Source of the DNA: Linanthus parryae
Taxonomy: Eukaryota; Streptophyta; Magnoliopsida; Ericales; Polemoniaceae
Assembly: GCA_023055425.1 (NCBI GenBank)
Contig: JALGPY010000014.1
Span: 1,180,501 to 1,244,500, forward strand
DNA length: 64,000 nt
Direction: 5' to 3'
Below, one piece after another: positions 42,801 through 53,725 of the stretch. Both the position numbers and the translations under genes were made by a program. The notes beneath the pieces are model-generated. The model worked only from the letters and a program-made list of their open reading frames with translations. It made no database searches and was not told the DNA's origin. Numbering within the stretch: the first letter of the stretch is position 1; each line of letters opens with the position of its first letter.

Positions 42801-42872
42801 TAAGTGATGATCACCCTAAACTGAGGGGTTGTAAATGAAATTTACCCTATTACCCATTAGTATAAGAGATCA
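42801..42872 (+). promoter_or_regulatory. Family B promoter module, copy B7
   Basis: TAAGTGATGATCACCCTAAA ... GAAATTTACCCTATTACCC, then TATAAGAGATCAATCC at about 42861; ATG about 70 bp further on. Confidence 0.55.
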
Positions 42873-42931
42873 ATCCTTTGATTTTCCTTCTGGCTTCTCT
42901 GCTACTATTCCTCCTCTCCGCAAGCACAACA

Positions 42932-44137
42932 ATGTCGAGCCGTTTCGTTCACCGCCTCCTTCAGATTCGCCGTGCTCTACCTCCAATACGCCGGTCATAT
43001 TCGCCGGCGAAAATACCGCCGGAGACCTCAATGGTTTCAACTGCTTTCAGGTCCGTCTTAATTCATGATCCTTCCTGATTTCTCGCTCGTTTAGGTTTTA
43101 TAGATCTAATTTCTTCGAGCTTTCGATTTTTTTTTTTTGCAGCAACGCATTCTCTTCCTCATCCGGCGATCCGAACACTTTCACGTCGTCTTCTCATGCA
43201 AAACCTCCACCCTCGGCCTCCACAGCTCCGACAATTTTCAGGTCTTACTATTGCTTACCACTCCGTTTCTTCTCTTTCTCCCCCTATTGACTTTTTCACT
43301 CGTAGTTAGGTCACTTTGACCCGACAATTTAGATGGCAAAACAATATAATTTTTTGACAAATTATCCATGATATTATAGAGTAACACTTATTCTACAACA
43401 CCATGAAAGAATTGTCAAAAAATTACTTTGTTTTGTTATCCAAATCACCGGGTCAAAGTGACTCAATGAATAGTGGTAAAAGTCAAAAGGGGGATAAAGA
43501 GAAGAAACAGAGTGGTATTTGCTTTCTTCATCTGATTTTGTTCCTCTAATTCACCACCTGTTTTTGTCATCTGCTCATCAGAAAGGAGCTCTCGTCCTCA
43601 ACTACCAGCAAGGCGAAAGACGCCGCAAGAAGGTCCCGCGACGAGGACGTTCAGTCGCTTGACGAAATTTGTTGTGAATTGGAAGAGAAAATTAGGCTCG
43701 AATTAGCCCCTAATCCTCAAAAAGGCGTCGAAGAAGAGGTTGTCGCACGGAAGCTAGCGAAGAAGACGCTCAAGTACGTGCGGTCGATGCGACAGTTTAG
43801 ACATCTCATAGACGAACTCAATGCAATTACTAGACATAGAGATGATGAATGGTATACGGATCAGATGACACGGATGAATGCGATGATAGACGAGCATTGG
43901 AAGCTTTTAGAGGCGTTTGATGACGGTTTGGACGGTTACGAAGATTGCGAAACGGAAGAAGATTTGGAGAAATTTGGATATGAGTGCCTGGAGAAACTGA
44001 GGGAGATGAACGAATCGATTTCGGAGATCAACGTCTTTGCCAAAATAATGGCCTCTCTTCTTCAACGAGAGGAAAAGGAAAAGTGGTGGACTAGTCCGGT
44101 CATGTTATTTCTTCTTCTTGTAATTCTTTTCCCATAG
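42932..44137 (+). CDS. Family B protein B7, 257 aa
   Basis: Exons are 42932-43050, 43143-43241 and 43582-44137, phase 2. Starts MSSRFVHRLLQIRRALPPIR. Exon 2 codes SNAFSSSSGDPNTFTSSS. Exon 3 has KELSSSTTSKAKDAARRSRD, a helical core with the signature variant YEDCETEEDLEKFGYE, LREMNESISEINVFAKIM and the membrane tail SPVMLFLLLVILFP. Full length and open, so a good candidate for an expressed copy. Intron 2 contains a 258-bp Stowaway. Confidence 0.7.
43258..43515. mobile_element. Stowaway MITE, 258 bp, in intron 2 of B7
   Basis: CCACTCCGTTTCTTCTC ... GAAGAAACAGAGTGG flanked by TA (43256-43257, 43516-43517). It begins 15 bp after the exon 2 donor. Confidence 0.9.
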
Positions 44138-44178
44138 TGAAGCTGAACCTTTTGATTAGTGCTAATTATTGCGATTTA

Positions 44179-44556
44179 GGCTCTGTTTGGTTAATAATAA
44201 AATGTTTTACAAGGGAAAATATATTGCGCCTAAAATGTTTTTGTGTGAAAAAGTCTTTCCTGTAATTATTTCTGGTGTTTGGTTGACTATTGCCAAAATA
44301 GTGGGCAATGGCAGTGATGAGTGGCGATAAAGGTGGGTGGCGGTGATGGGTTGTGGTGGAGGTAGGTGGTAGTGGTGGTGGAGGGGTTAGTATGATTTGT
44401 TGTGCTTCTTCACTCTCCGGAAAATGGCTTACGTATTTGAAATGTGTCAATCATTTTACATCATTTGAGAGAAAACATTTTACAAGAAAACATTTTACTC
44501 CCAACCAAACAGCACCAAAACACCAAAACAAGGGTTACCACCAACCAAACAGAGCC
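44179..44556. mobile_element. Harbinger-like MITE, 378 bp
   Basis: Termini GGCTCTGTTTGGTT and AACCAAACAGAGCC with TTA duplications at 44176-44178 and 44557-44559. Interior pairs AAAATGTTTTACAAGGGAAA with ACATTTTACAAGAAAACATT-like text. Lies in the B7 3' flank. Confidence 0.85.
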
Positions 44557-44559
44557 TTA

Positions 44560-45345
44560 GTGTAGAATGGTGGTTAGGTGCTTGTTAGCAGCTTTCTAGG
44601 AAAATTGTCATCATCAGCTGTAGCGAGAGAAGTAGCGCCGGTGAGTGGTTGATTTGGCTTCATCGATGATTAGAGGTTAATTTTTTATTTTTTTTTCTTT
44701 TTTTTTGCAAAAAATGCAAAAAAATTAGAGGTTGAATAGAAACATTAGTTTATATGTTTATTTTTAATCGGATTGACGCTAATAATCTAGTTCACAATTC
44801 ATCCATCTACGGTTTTCTCGGGTCACAAACTCTAATTGTTACTATCTCCCTTTCGCCAGAATCTTTCCAATAAGTTATCCGTCGGTTTATTTTGACCGAA
44901 ATGAACAGTTCGGTAAAGAAGAATGTGCATGCGTGGAGAGAGTTTGTGACTTATTTCAATCGACAGTAAAACTTGTTTCTCTTAGTGAAATCTTGCTCTT
45001 CATGCAGTAAATGACGAGTCGGTTGAAGATTTGAACCCCCTCGTCAAATGTGTCAAACGTCGATTCACCTGTTCTGGAGATGTAAATCGAAGGATCCATA
45101 GTCCGAAACCAGAAAATCTCATCAATTGTCTCATAGAGAGAACCATTTTGATTTCTGGTGAATTGTTCTATCGAGCGACGTAAACATTCTGATAACGCCT
45201 GTCTAAAATAATTTGCAATATGTTGGTCGACATTGTCGATGTCGCAAGTTGAGGCATTGTTAGGAAAATTAATGTTGTGACATATAACAATTTTATTGTT
45301 ATAATATGTGACTTGAATCAATCAGGAAGACAACTCTAGAGTTGG
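44560..45345. other. B7 3' flank; one uncertain minus ORF
   Basis: Shares flank text with other B copies. A 121-codon minus-strand ORF (45321-44956) has a varied composition but no family I know. Its 3' part overlaps DNA duplicated at 17820-17945, so it may be chance. Not called as a gene. Confidence 0.4.
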
Positions 45346-45353
45346 GATCCCAC

Positions 45354-46357
45354 TAGACCTGACAAAATGGGTATTACTCTATTGGGATGTCCTGTTTAAC
45401 CAACTAATAAATAGAACGGGTCCTGCCTAATTAATAAATGGATGTTAATTAGGTATATCTATTTAAGACCAACTTTTAGATGGTTAAGGTGGGTTTTTGA
45501 CCTGTACTCCAATAAGACTCCATTTATGAAACACTATTATTTTATTGAGAATGATGAAACAGGATCAACTGGAAAAGACTATTTTAACCTTAAACTTAAT
45601 CTGGAAAAGTAAAACAAGAATCTAGTGATGGTGTTTTCCGTGTATTTGGTGGATGATGAAATAAAATAAAAAATAAAAGAGTTGGGTTTGCTGATAAAAA
45701 ACGAGTGCTGAACCCAGATCGAAAACACAGAGAAGAAAAACAACCGCGACGATGGTGAAGAAAGACGGCGGCGATGGTGAAGAAAGACGGCGGCGAGTTG
45801 CCGAAGCTGTGAACTCCGGCGAAACGCAACTCGAAGTAGCCACTGAACCGAAAATCCATCAATCCGCCATGGATTCCAGCGAAGCCCAAGTTATCAACGA
45901 CCGCCGACCGCATCTCGGGCCTCCGTCCGCCATAGATTCCGGTGGAGGTGCTCTCTCACTCTCTCCCTACAAATCCCGACGAGGTTCTCACGGCGGCAGA
46001 AGCGGCGGCGAGCACTGGCAGCGACGGGATGGTTGGGAAAGAGATGCGGCACACTTGTTATTTGAAAATCATACAGGGTTATTCTGGTAATTTAAACAAA
46101 TTATAGGTCAAAGGTTTGGGCTGTTGTTAAAAGTGTGTGCTTGGGCCTAGTGGTGAAAGTTTTGTGATTGGGCTTCATAAAAAACTTTGTTATTCAAATT
46201 GGGTTTAATTGGGACAGCCCATAAATACCCAGCCCTCTTAAAATCTACCCAATAATACCCAACTAATATTGGGGCTTAAATGGAGGACGAACCAAGTAAA
46301 TCCAATCCATACAAAACCAGCCCAAATCTGACCAGCCCGCCCATTTTGCCAGGTCTA
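45354..46357. mobile_element. hAT-like element with gene-like cargo, 1004 bp
   Basis: Termini TAGACCTGACAAAATGGG and CCCATTTTGCCAGGTCTA are near-perfect inverted repeats. An exact 8-bp duplication GATCCCAC flanks it (45346-45353, 46358-46365). The ends are AT-rich, but 45730-46050 is GC-rich and partly open on both strands. It carries a 22-bp tandem repeat (GATGGTGAAGAAAGACGGCG...). This looks like captured host gene sequence (a Pack-type element). No transposase. Confidence 0.75.
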
Positions 46358-46475
46358 GATCCCACCATCACATGAAAGAGATCAAACGATCTCAGGTCTG
46401 ATATTGTGGTACCAAATTGGCATTCTGCTTCTGTATGATCAAAAGGACATCGTGCGATTGCAAAGGGCGTAAGTA

Positions 46476-48407
46476 AGGGTAATATACGCTTTGTGCCCAT
46501 GGATTATAGTAATTAGGCAAGCTGTACCCTCAATGTTCATCTATTGACAAGAGACACCCCTATTTTGTGTCAAACTATTAACACAATGCACCCTTCCGTT
46601 AGTAGGCGTTAGTGAATGTTGAGCTGGCAGTGGGACTCACATCTAGGGTTACTTTTTCTTCCATTTATGCCCTCCAATGCTATTAGATGACCCTTTTGAC
46701 CTTGTAGTGGTAATAAATTACGACTTGAGCCATCCAACTTAAAGACCATTTCACATACATGCCTATATAAACCCTAGCTCCAGTTTTTTAATAGGGTCAG
46801 GTCTCCCCACCACCTGACCCTACTGTTTAGCTTCTTAATATTTACAAGACTGTCATTTATCCTCCAACAGTGGAGTCTCCCCCACCCCCTCCACTATTAT
46901 CACTTATTATTTTATTCAATTATTTCAATCACATTATTATTTTTTTATTTTCTATAAATATAATTATTAATTCACAATAATTATAGAGGATTTATAAATT
47001 AATCGAGAATGTTCTTTTAAGGGAAATGTTTTTTTAAGAAGTAAATAAATCAAGATTTTTTTTGCGAGGATAAATAAATCAAGATTTAATGGATCACTTT
47101 TCTTTTCGTTGAAAGAACCCAACAAAAATTGATCACCCCCAATCAGTTTGAGATTAATATCTCAATGAAATAGCCATCAGGATCCTTGATGAATGCTATC
47201 CATTTCACTTTTTCTGCATTTAAGAAATAGTTACCCAAAAAAAATAAAGAACCTCACAAATATAAACCACCTACCCAGGTTTCAGTATTTGGTCCCGCAA
47301 AATATGGGCGTCAATCGAAACGAAAATCGAACCAAATCTCACATCTCTCAGAAATGTAAGAGAGAGAGATTTACAGAGAGGGGGAGGGATCAGATGTTAG
47401 GATTTTTTCTGGATGATGAAACGAGAAGGGTTATGACTGAGAAATTAATGGGGGTTCCTCATCAGATACAGAGAGACGTTCTTTTGCGAGAGAGAGACGA
47501 CGACGACGGCGGCGGCGGTAGAGATAGAGGTTTCAGATCAACCAAACTCTTTCACCACCATCATCTACCACTATCTCTCTCTATTATTGCTCTGTTCCGG
47601 TCTCCAATTTGAAGAAAAGAGAACTTTTACTTTCAGATTTGAGACTCAACCAAGAGAGAGAGAGAAAGGATGTTCGGATCTGGGTTTGTTTGGTGATGAG
47701 ATTTTAGTAGTGGTCGAGGATAGACAGAGAGATAAGTTTCTGTTGGCTCTCTAAGGGCATCTCCAATAGATCGTGCAAAAGTCACTTTTATGCAAAATAT
47801 AAAGAAAATGAGGAAAAAATGAGTTCCAACAGACAATGCATATCCCATGCATTTTATAGAACATGCATCTTCCTCTCCATTAATAGCTAACAAAAATGTA
47901 GGGATGCAAAGTTTTGTGTCTATCTCTCTCCTCTCATGCATTCCAACATGTATATTTTAAGTTCTCATAACTACAAAATGTATAAATTGCATTTTACTGC
48001 TGGAGTAAAATTACAAATGCATGTCATGCAAAATTTATAACATGCAAAAAATACACTCTACTATTGGAGATGCCCTAAGGGGGCGTTTGTAGTGGTAGCC
48101 TGATAGGTGTGGTCGTGTGGGTGATGACCGGTGGTGGTGATGGCCTTGATGGGAAATGGGTCCGCGGGAGGTTTGATTAAGGAAGAGAGATGTTCTAATT
48201 GTGGGGTAAAATGGGTAATCAGATTCATATCTACAAATGGATATGAAATAATAGTTTAAGTGCAAAGGGTAGTTACGAACTTTTGCATTTTCTGTTAAAC
48301 ACTGCTACATTCTGTGTAAAAGAGGGGTGTCTCCTGTGAATAGATGAACAGTGAGGGTATAACTTGCCTAATTACTATAATCCGGGGGCATAAAGTGTAA
48401 ATTACCC
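46476..48407. mobile_element. Mutator-like element, long TIRs, 1932 bp
   Basis: The first about 100 bp (GGGTAATATACGCTTTGTGC..., GGATTATAGTAATTAGGCAA) is mirrored by the last about 100 bp (..., GCATAAAGTGTAAATTACCC). A 10-bp duplication GCGTAAGTAA flanks it (46466-46475, 48408-48417). No transposase. The interior at about 47330-47640 is purine-rich and coding-like, with CGACGACGACGGCGGCGGCG, and may be captured. A Harbinger-like MITE is nested inside. It inserted into the B8 promoter module. Confidence 0.85.
47755..48075. mobile_element. Harbinger-like MITE, 321 bp, nested
   Basis: Termini GGGCATCTCCAATAG and CTATTGGAGATGCCC with TAA on both sides (47752-47754, 48076-48078). Interior repeats ATGCAAAA/TTTTGCAT motifs. 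Confidence 0.85.
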
Positions 48408-48475
48408 GCGTAAGTAATGATTACTCTAAACTGAGGGGGTGTAAATGCAATTTCCCTATTATAATAGATCAATCC
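48408..48475 (+). promoter_or_regulatory. Family B promoter module, copy B8, cut by the MULE
   Basis: GCGTAAGTAATGATTACTCT, AAACTGAGGGGGTGTAAATG, TTTCCCTATTATAATAGATC. The MULE target duplication is the first 10 bp of the module, so distal promoter sequence is now about 1.9 kb away. Confidence 0.6.
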
Positions 48476-48572
48476 TTTTGGTTTGCTACTGGCTCTCTTC
48501 TTCTCTTCTTAATAGATCAATTTATTACACGAAGAAAGCTTTCTTTCTGCGCAAGCACAAACTCTCACAACA

Positions 48573-50083
48573 ATGTCGAGCCGTTTCGTTCACCGCCTCC
48601 TCCTTCACAGTCGCCGTGCTCTGCCATCAATCCGCCGGTCGTATTACCGGGCAAAACTTCCGCCGGAGACCTCAACTGCTTTCAGGTCCTCATTATCCTG
48701 ATTTATCACTCGTTTAGGTTTTTCTAGACCTAATTTCTTCGAGCTTTTGATTTTTTTTTCCAGCAACACGTTTTCTTGCTCATCAGGTGAGCCGAAAGAC
48801 GCTGGAAGAAGGTCCCGCGACGAGTACATCCAGTCGCTGGTCAATAATTCGCGGTTCCCTAACCTTGCCGAGTACTGGAAGAAGAGAATTAGGCTCGAAA
48901 AAGAAGGACCTATTCTGCATGAGAAAAGCTTCAAAATAGATGTTGTGATTCACAAGATACGAGATGAGATGGACAAGCACTCGCGGTCGATACAAGTGTT
49001 GACAGATCTCGAGGACGAAATCACCGGTAGAGAGGATCAGAGTGCACTGATCCGGCAGTTGAGTGCGATGAGGGAAGAGCATTGGAAGATTTACTTGAAT
49101 ATGGGTTGGTACGACGGTTACGAAGTCTGCAAAACTGTAGAAGATTTGGAGAAATGGGGAGATAAGTGCCTGGAGAAACTGAAGGAGATGAACGATTCGA
49201 TTTCGGAGTTCAACGCCGGCGCCAAAAGAATCATTGCCTCTCTTCCTCCTCCTCCTCAAAAAGAGAAGAAGGAAAAGGGGATTTGGCCGGTCATGTTTTC
49301 GACTCCTGTTTTCAGGTCCTCTGTAGCGCCTCTTTCTTTATGTTTTGACTTTTTTCACTATTCCTTTGGTCATTTTAATCTGGTGATTTGCATAGCAAGC
49401 CGATTTAATATTTGATAATTTCTTCATGGTGTTGTAACACAGTGAAAATATTATCAAAAGATTATATCGTTTTGCAATCCAAATCACCCTGGATGCGAGT
49501 CAAAGAGTATATTTTTTCGCAATTCGTTTCCGATTGTGCTATTTTCTTGTCCAACTCACACGTATCTCATCATATGTTCAGCAACGCGTTCTCGTCGTCG
49601 TCCTCGTCCTCAACCGCAGATCCGAAAGACTTGGCAGAAGAGTACGAGTACTGGCAGAAGAGACTTGGACTCCAAAAGGCGTTACAAGAGCTCGTTCCGA
49701 AGGAAAAGTATGAGCGATTGGAACAACTTTTTGATGATCTCGAGGACGCTGAAAAATATGTCGATGTGCATCAGATTTTTCAGGTCTGGCGGTTTTACGG
49801 GAAGTGTCGCGAGCAGGAGAAGCTTCAGACTGAGATTGTGAAAGAAGTGTGGTCGTTCGGTAGCAGAGATTGTAAAACGGTGGAGGATTGGGAGAAAATA
49901 ATCGCGATTTGGGGGGATCGACGACCGGAGAAACTGAGGGAGCTGAACGATTCGATTTCGGAGATAAATTTGTATGCCGATAGAATGATTGCCGATCAAG
50001 AAGAGAAGAAGGAAATGGGTACCCTCGGGTTTTGGAAGCTATTGTTTCTTCTTATTCTTCTTCCTGCAATGTTTCTAGACTGA
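48573..50083 (+). CDS. Family B fusion protein B8-B9, 388 aa
   Basis: Exons are 48573-48685, 48764-49315 and 49582-50083, phase 2, open throughout. Exon 1 is a standard presequence (MSSRFVHRLLLHSRRALPS). Exon 2 carries a full B core (FPNLAEYWKKRIRLEKEG, YEVCKTVEDLEKWGDK, LKEMNDSISEFNAGAKRI). Instead of the membrane tail it reads GIWPVMFSTPVF and ends TTTTCAG|GTCC, the same sequence that ends presequence exons in other copies. Exon 3 then gives a second core (SNAFSSSSSSSTADPKDL, DCKTVEDWEKIIAIWGD, LRELNDSISEINLYADRM) and the membrane tail FWKLLFLLILLPAMFLD. Without the last splice, exon 2 would read on to a stop at 49415, giving a protein with one core. Confidence 0.6.
49328..49505. mobile_element. 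Decayed Stowaway copy in the B8-B9 intron
   Basis: TTGGTCATTTTAATCTGGTG, TTTGATAATTTCTTCATGG, GTGAAAATATTATC and CAATCCAAATCACC match the family interior. Termini are lost. Confidence 0.55.
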
Positions 50084-51065
50084 CTGGACCTCACTCTGGT
50101 AGTAATTGTTTGATTTGGTTTTGATTAATAATTCAATAGAATACTGTTTTGATTGTTAATCTTTACTCTAATTGACACTGATAATCTCGTTCACGGTTCA
50201 TCTAGGGTTTTTCTCGCGTCACAAACCCTAACTATTGCTTCACAGGGATAATGCTATGGAAAGTAGCTTTACTGTTACGTCCCTAAGTTCGTTGTTTCGA
50301 TGATGGTTCGTGCACGTCGGTCTAGCATTCGAACCTAAGTTGGTGTGAGACAGATTACGCCGTAGTGTAGGTTGTGGCTGTGTGTCTAGGTATTGCCCTG
50401 ACTATGTAGCCTTCGGTTGAACGGTTCCTCTTGTGTTTAGGTGTAGCGGTGCAAGTGGCCTAACGGTGCATTGGCCTGACCGTAGGCAGGCCAGACCATG
50501 TAACGAAACGTCTACCAGTGCACCGACTTGGTGTCGTGCACAACAACAGAATTAGGGTCGTGCAATTGACTTACCGTGCAACAAGTTACGTGTCGCGTAA
50601 ATCAGTGGTGTCTGAGCTGCAGCATAACGGTGGACTGGATAGTCTATTATTCTCGGTTAATTCAAGAAGTGCAGTTACGTTGTAGACATGTTTAAATTTA
50701 GGATTTGAATTCTATTTCAACTGATGTGACCGCTCGCCGTTTTGGCCTGCTGTATTTTAGAACAATCGGATGGCGATTTACAGCCATGCAGTTGGACGAA
50801 AGCCTGGTTGTACTTTACGTTTTAAGTCGCAATAAATAAACAGATATATCAGTCCTCTAGACATTGTCTTTGTCCCTTTCGTTCCTCGCTCCAAACCCTA
50901 ACTAAACGGCTAAACCAATTACGTGATTATGAACGGAATTTTGGTGCCGAATTGTGCAGAGTTTGGAACTCAAATTCTGGCCCGATCACACCTACCTTCA
51001 GTTCATTAGTTGGATGTAACAATTTAATTAGAAATCGATCGACGCTCGTTTGTGGTTTTACAAAT
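50084..51065. other. B9 3' flank, shared with the B10 flank
   Basis: 50083-50880 is paralogous to 62370-63140 (shared CGACTTGGTGTCGTGCACAA and CAACAGAATTAGGGTCGT). No ORF of note. Confidence 0.6.
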
Positions 51066-51545
51066 ATTTTTTTTTGTCAATCACCAGTATATTAGAAAAA
51101 GGGCAAAAACACAATTACATCAAGTCCTTTTCAGCACAATGGCTAAGCTCATCCTCCCAGCAACTACTGCTACCTCTACTACCATTAACCAATTTAACTA
51201 CTAGATCAGCTAGACGATTCAATTTTCTAGGAACCCATGCACATTTGTGCCTTCTGTTGTTCTTTAGCAACTGTTTAATGTCTTCCAAAACATAGAAGCA
51301 TTCAACATCAGAACTTCCATCTTGAATGATCTTCACTAGATGTTTATTATCACCTTCAAAGATGATATTTAGACCATCACTTCCATATGTTGTTTTCCGA
51401 ATTGCTAACCTCAATATTCCCTTAGAATTTCTTACAATCTAGCCACAGCAAGCTTTTTTGGAATCTCGTCCATGAAGCATCATAGTTGCACTTGATCCAG
51501 TTATCAGGTGTCGTGTGAACTTTCCTACAAACTTGAAAAAGTGGA
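51066..51545 (-). mobile_element. 5'-truncated LINE, minus strand
   Basis: Minus-strand frames give NWIKCNYDASW and, after stops, LRLAIRKTTYGSDGLNIIFE, EDIKQLLKNN and WVPRKLNRLADLVVK: the RNase H end of plant LINE ORF2. The T-run at 51066-51076 marks the poly(A) side. Heavily broken upstream, so it is a dead 5'-truncated insertion. Target duplication not found. Confidence 0.65.
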
Positions 51546-52258
51546 GATCAGATCAGAAGAAGATGAGGAGGAAGTAATCTTCGATGAGGACGAAGTTGAA
51601 TCCATCTTTTGCTGCTGGTGGCTACACTATAGTTTAGTTTGTGTTGAAGTGTAATCCTTGCTCTTTTCCTCAATAAAGTTGAATTCATTAAAAAAAGAAA
51701 AAAGAAAAAAGAAAACTCGTGTTTGAAGATTCCAACTTCATGTTCGATAATTTCTTCACTAATTACGTTGATCAAAGTCTTTCATGGCAAAACTTATTGC
51801 CATACAATGATTACATGGGCTAATTTTGCAGCCTTCTTGTTATGGCCACAATGAGAAGTTGCGATATTGACATTTCAAACCTGTTTTAGAAAATTAATTT
51901 GGGCTACCGATAAAAACTCTCCAAAACATATCTACCAAACAAGCTCTTACACATGTAATCTCCCTCATTGAGTCAGTCCACTCTTCTGTGTCACTGGTTA
52001 CTCCTACTAAGAGCATCTCCATTCGTTAGGTAAAAAATTAATTTAGTTATAATTACATAACTAGCACAAATTTACATAACTAGCACAAATGACAGAGTTC
52101 TAATGGGACGAAGTTATGGGACGTAGTTTACAAAATCAAAGGTGTATTGACATTTGTAGCATCTGTAATGGCAAATTTGTGAATTTATGGTTCCAACTAA
52201 TCGAGACAATATACGATGGGGGGATAGAAAGTGACGATAAAATTGTTAGTCAGAAATG
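51546..52258. other. Intergenic with poly(A) relic and MITE end
   Basis: 51640-51712 (AATAAAGTTGAATTCATTAA then an A-rich tail) looks like the 3' end of a plus-strand retroposed sequence. 51720-51980 is paralogous to 63240-63500. At about 52010, AAGAGCATCTCCATTCG resembles one end of a MITE; the other end was not found. Confidence 0.5.
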
Positions 52259-52325
52259 GTGTAAGTGACGATCACTCTAAACTGACGGGGTGTAAATGAA
52301 ATTTGCCAGTATCAGTCATTTGATA
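52259..52325 (+). promoter_or_regulatory. Family B promoter module, copy B10
   Basis: GTGTAAGTGACGATCACTCT, AAACTGACGGGGTGTAAATG, then AAATTTGCCAGTATCAG; the TATA-like box is lost, as in B3. Confidence 0.45.
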
Positions 52326-53108
52326 TGCTTCTGGCTTCTCTGCTACTCTTTCTCCTACTAATCCAAAGAAAGCTTTGTCCGCAAGCACAAAGCTCTCACA
52401 ATGTCGAACCGTTTCGTTCACCGCCTCCTTCAGGGTCGCCGTGCTCTCTCTTCAACCCGCCGCTCGTCTTCTCCGCCGAAACCAACTGCCTTCAGGTGAT
52501 CAGACTTAATTCATGATCCTTCCTGGTTTCTCGCTCGTTTATGTTTTCTAGATCTAATTTCTTCGAGCCTTCGAATTTTTTTTTTCAGCAACGCGTTCAC
52601 GTCTTCAACCGCCGGCGACGGAAGAAGGATACGTAGGCTCGAAAAGGCGTTAGAAGAGGCTCTGCGGAAGGGACTAGTCCACGAGAAGGCGTCGGAAGAG
52701 GTTTCACTACTAGAATAAGTGCTATTTGTGGCATTTCTTTTGCGGCAGGCAAATTATTCACCCCAAAATAATGATTTTTTTGGCGGAATAATACATCTTC
52801 CCCAAAAAAGTAGTAATGTTTAAATTAGACCCCACTCCACTCATTAAAAAAGTCGTTTTCTTACATAGTTCTCTCTCCGCCCCCTTGATTCTGCGTCCCG
52901 ATATCTTCTTCTTCACCAAAGTAGCAACACTAGATTTTGACTCTAGCGGCGGATCGGTGTTTCGTCGGACGAACTTTCAAGCATCATGACTGGTGGTCAC
53001 TGATGAACAAGGTTAGCTTCAGTTTCTTCTCGCCCTCTACTTCTAATCTAGGGTTCTCTTCCTATTCTTCCCATTTAATGAGTATATGCTTGATTGATGT
53101 TCTTTGTA

Positions 53109-53555
53109 TCTTGAAGATCTTGAAGATCTTAATATTTGCAGTGGACTAAATTGCAAACTGGTACAAATTGATGACATGAAATCTTGGAACAGCAGCTACC
53201 GTAGGATTGATGGAGCTCCTTTTATCTCAGCCGTTGGATGATCTCTCTTCCGTTAGATTTGAAAATTAGTCCAACGACATCGTTTCTTGTAATGTCTATT
53301 TAGCCGTTAATCCTTTGTTTTAGTTTTAAACTTGTTGCTTATGTGAACGATATCGTATTAGTCTAGCTGGATGATTATGACTCGATTAGAACACTTGTCA
53401 TGTTCTGATTGGTCTAGTCAATCTAGTTGGCTTATTTTCTGTTTCTCCATGTCAGCTTAGGGATAAAACCCTAGCTTCGTTCCCAATTCTGTATGAATGA
53501 TTTTCACTTTGTGAGAATTTTCTTCATCTCTCTGGATTTCTCCATTTCTTCAACA
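53109..53555 (+). repeat. Copia 5' LTR, 447 bp
   Basis: TCTTGAAGATCTTGAAG ... TTTCTTCAACA. It is placed by alignment to 58100-58546 (three substitutions counted). The expected TG start reads TC, in both LTRs. Confidence 0.85.
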
Positions 53556-53569
53556 TGGTATCAGAGCCT
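53556..53569 (+). promoter_or_regulatory. Copia primer-binding site
   Basis: TGGTATCAGAGCCT directly follows the 5' LTR and fits the initiator tRNA-Met 3' end used by plant Copia elements. Confidence 0.8.
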
Positions 53570-53725
53570 CAGGCTTGATCCTTCGGTGTTTTCCGATTCT
53601 ATGCGCTAGGGTTGCTTTTGATTCAAAGCACCGATCTAGCAGATCTCTGTTTTCTGGACGAAGATGGCACTTCCGGTTGATTCCAGTAATTCACCAGTTT
53701 CGGCGGATCTGGTTCTAGGGTTCCA

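Noticed and set aside
44956..45321. 121-aa minus-strand ORF
   Set aside because: Composition is plausible, but there is no family, no start context, and part of it overlaps DNA duplicated elsewhere. Left uncertain.
53104..53108. Target duplication for the Copia element
   Set aside because: TTGTA on the left and ATAAG on the right do not match in any reasonable register.
53664..53725. ATG at 53664 as Copia gag start
   Set aside because: It is in a different frame from the gag ORF at 53726. It might be the original start before a frameshift, but this cannot be decided from one copy.
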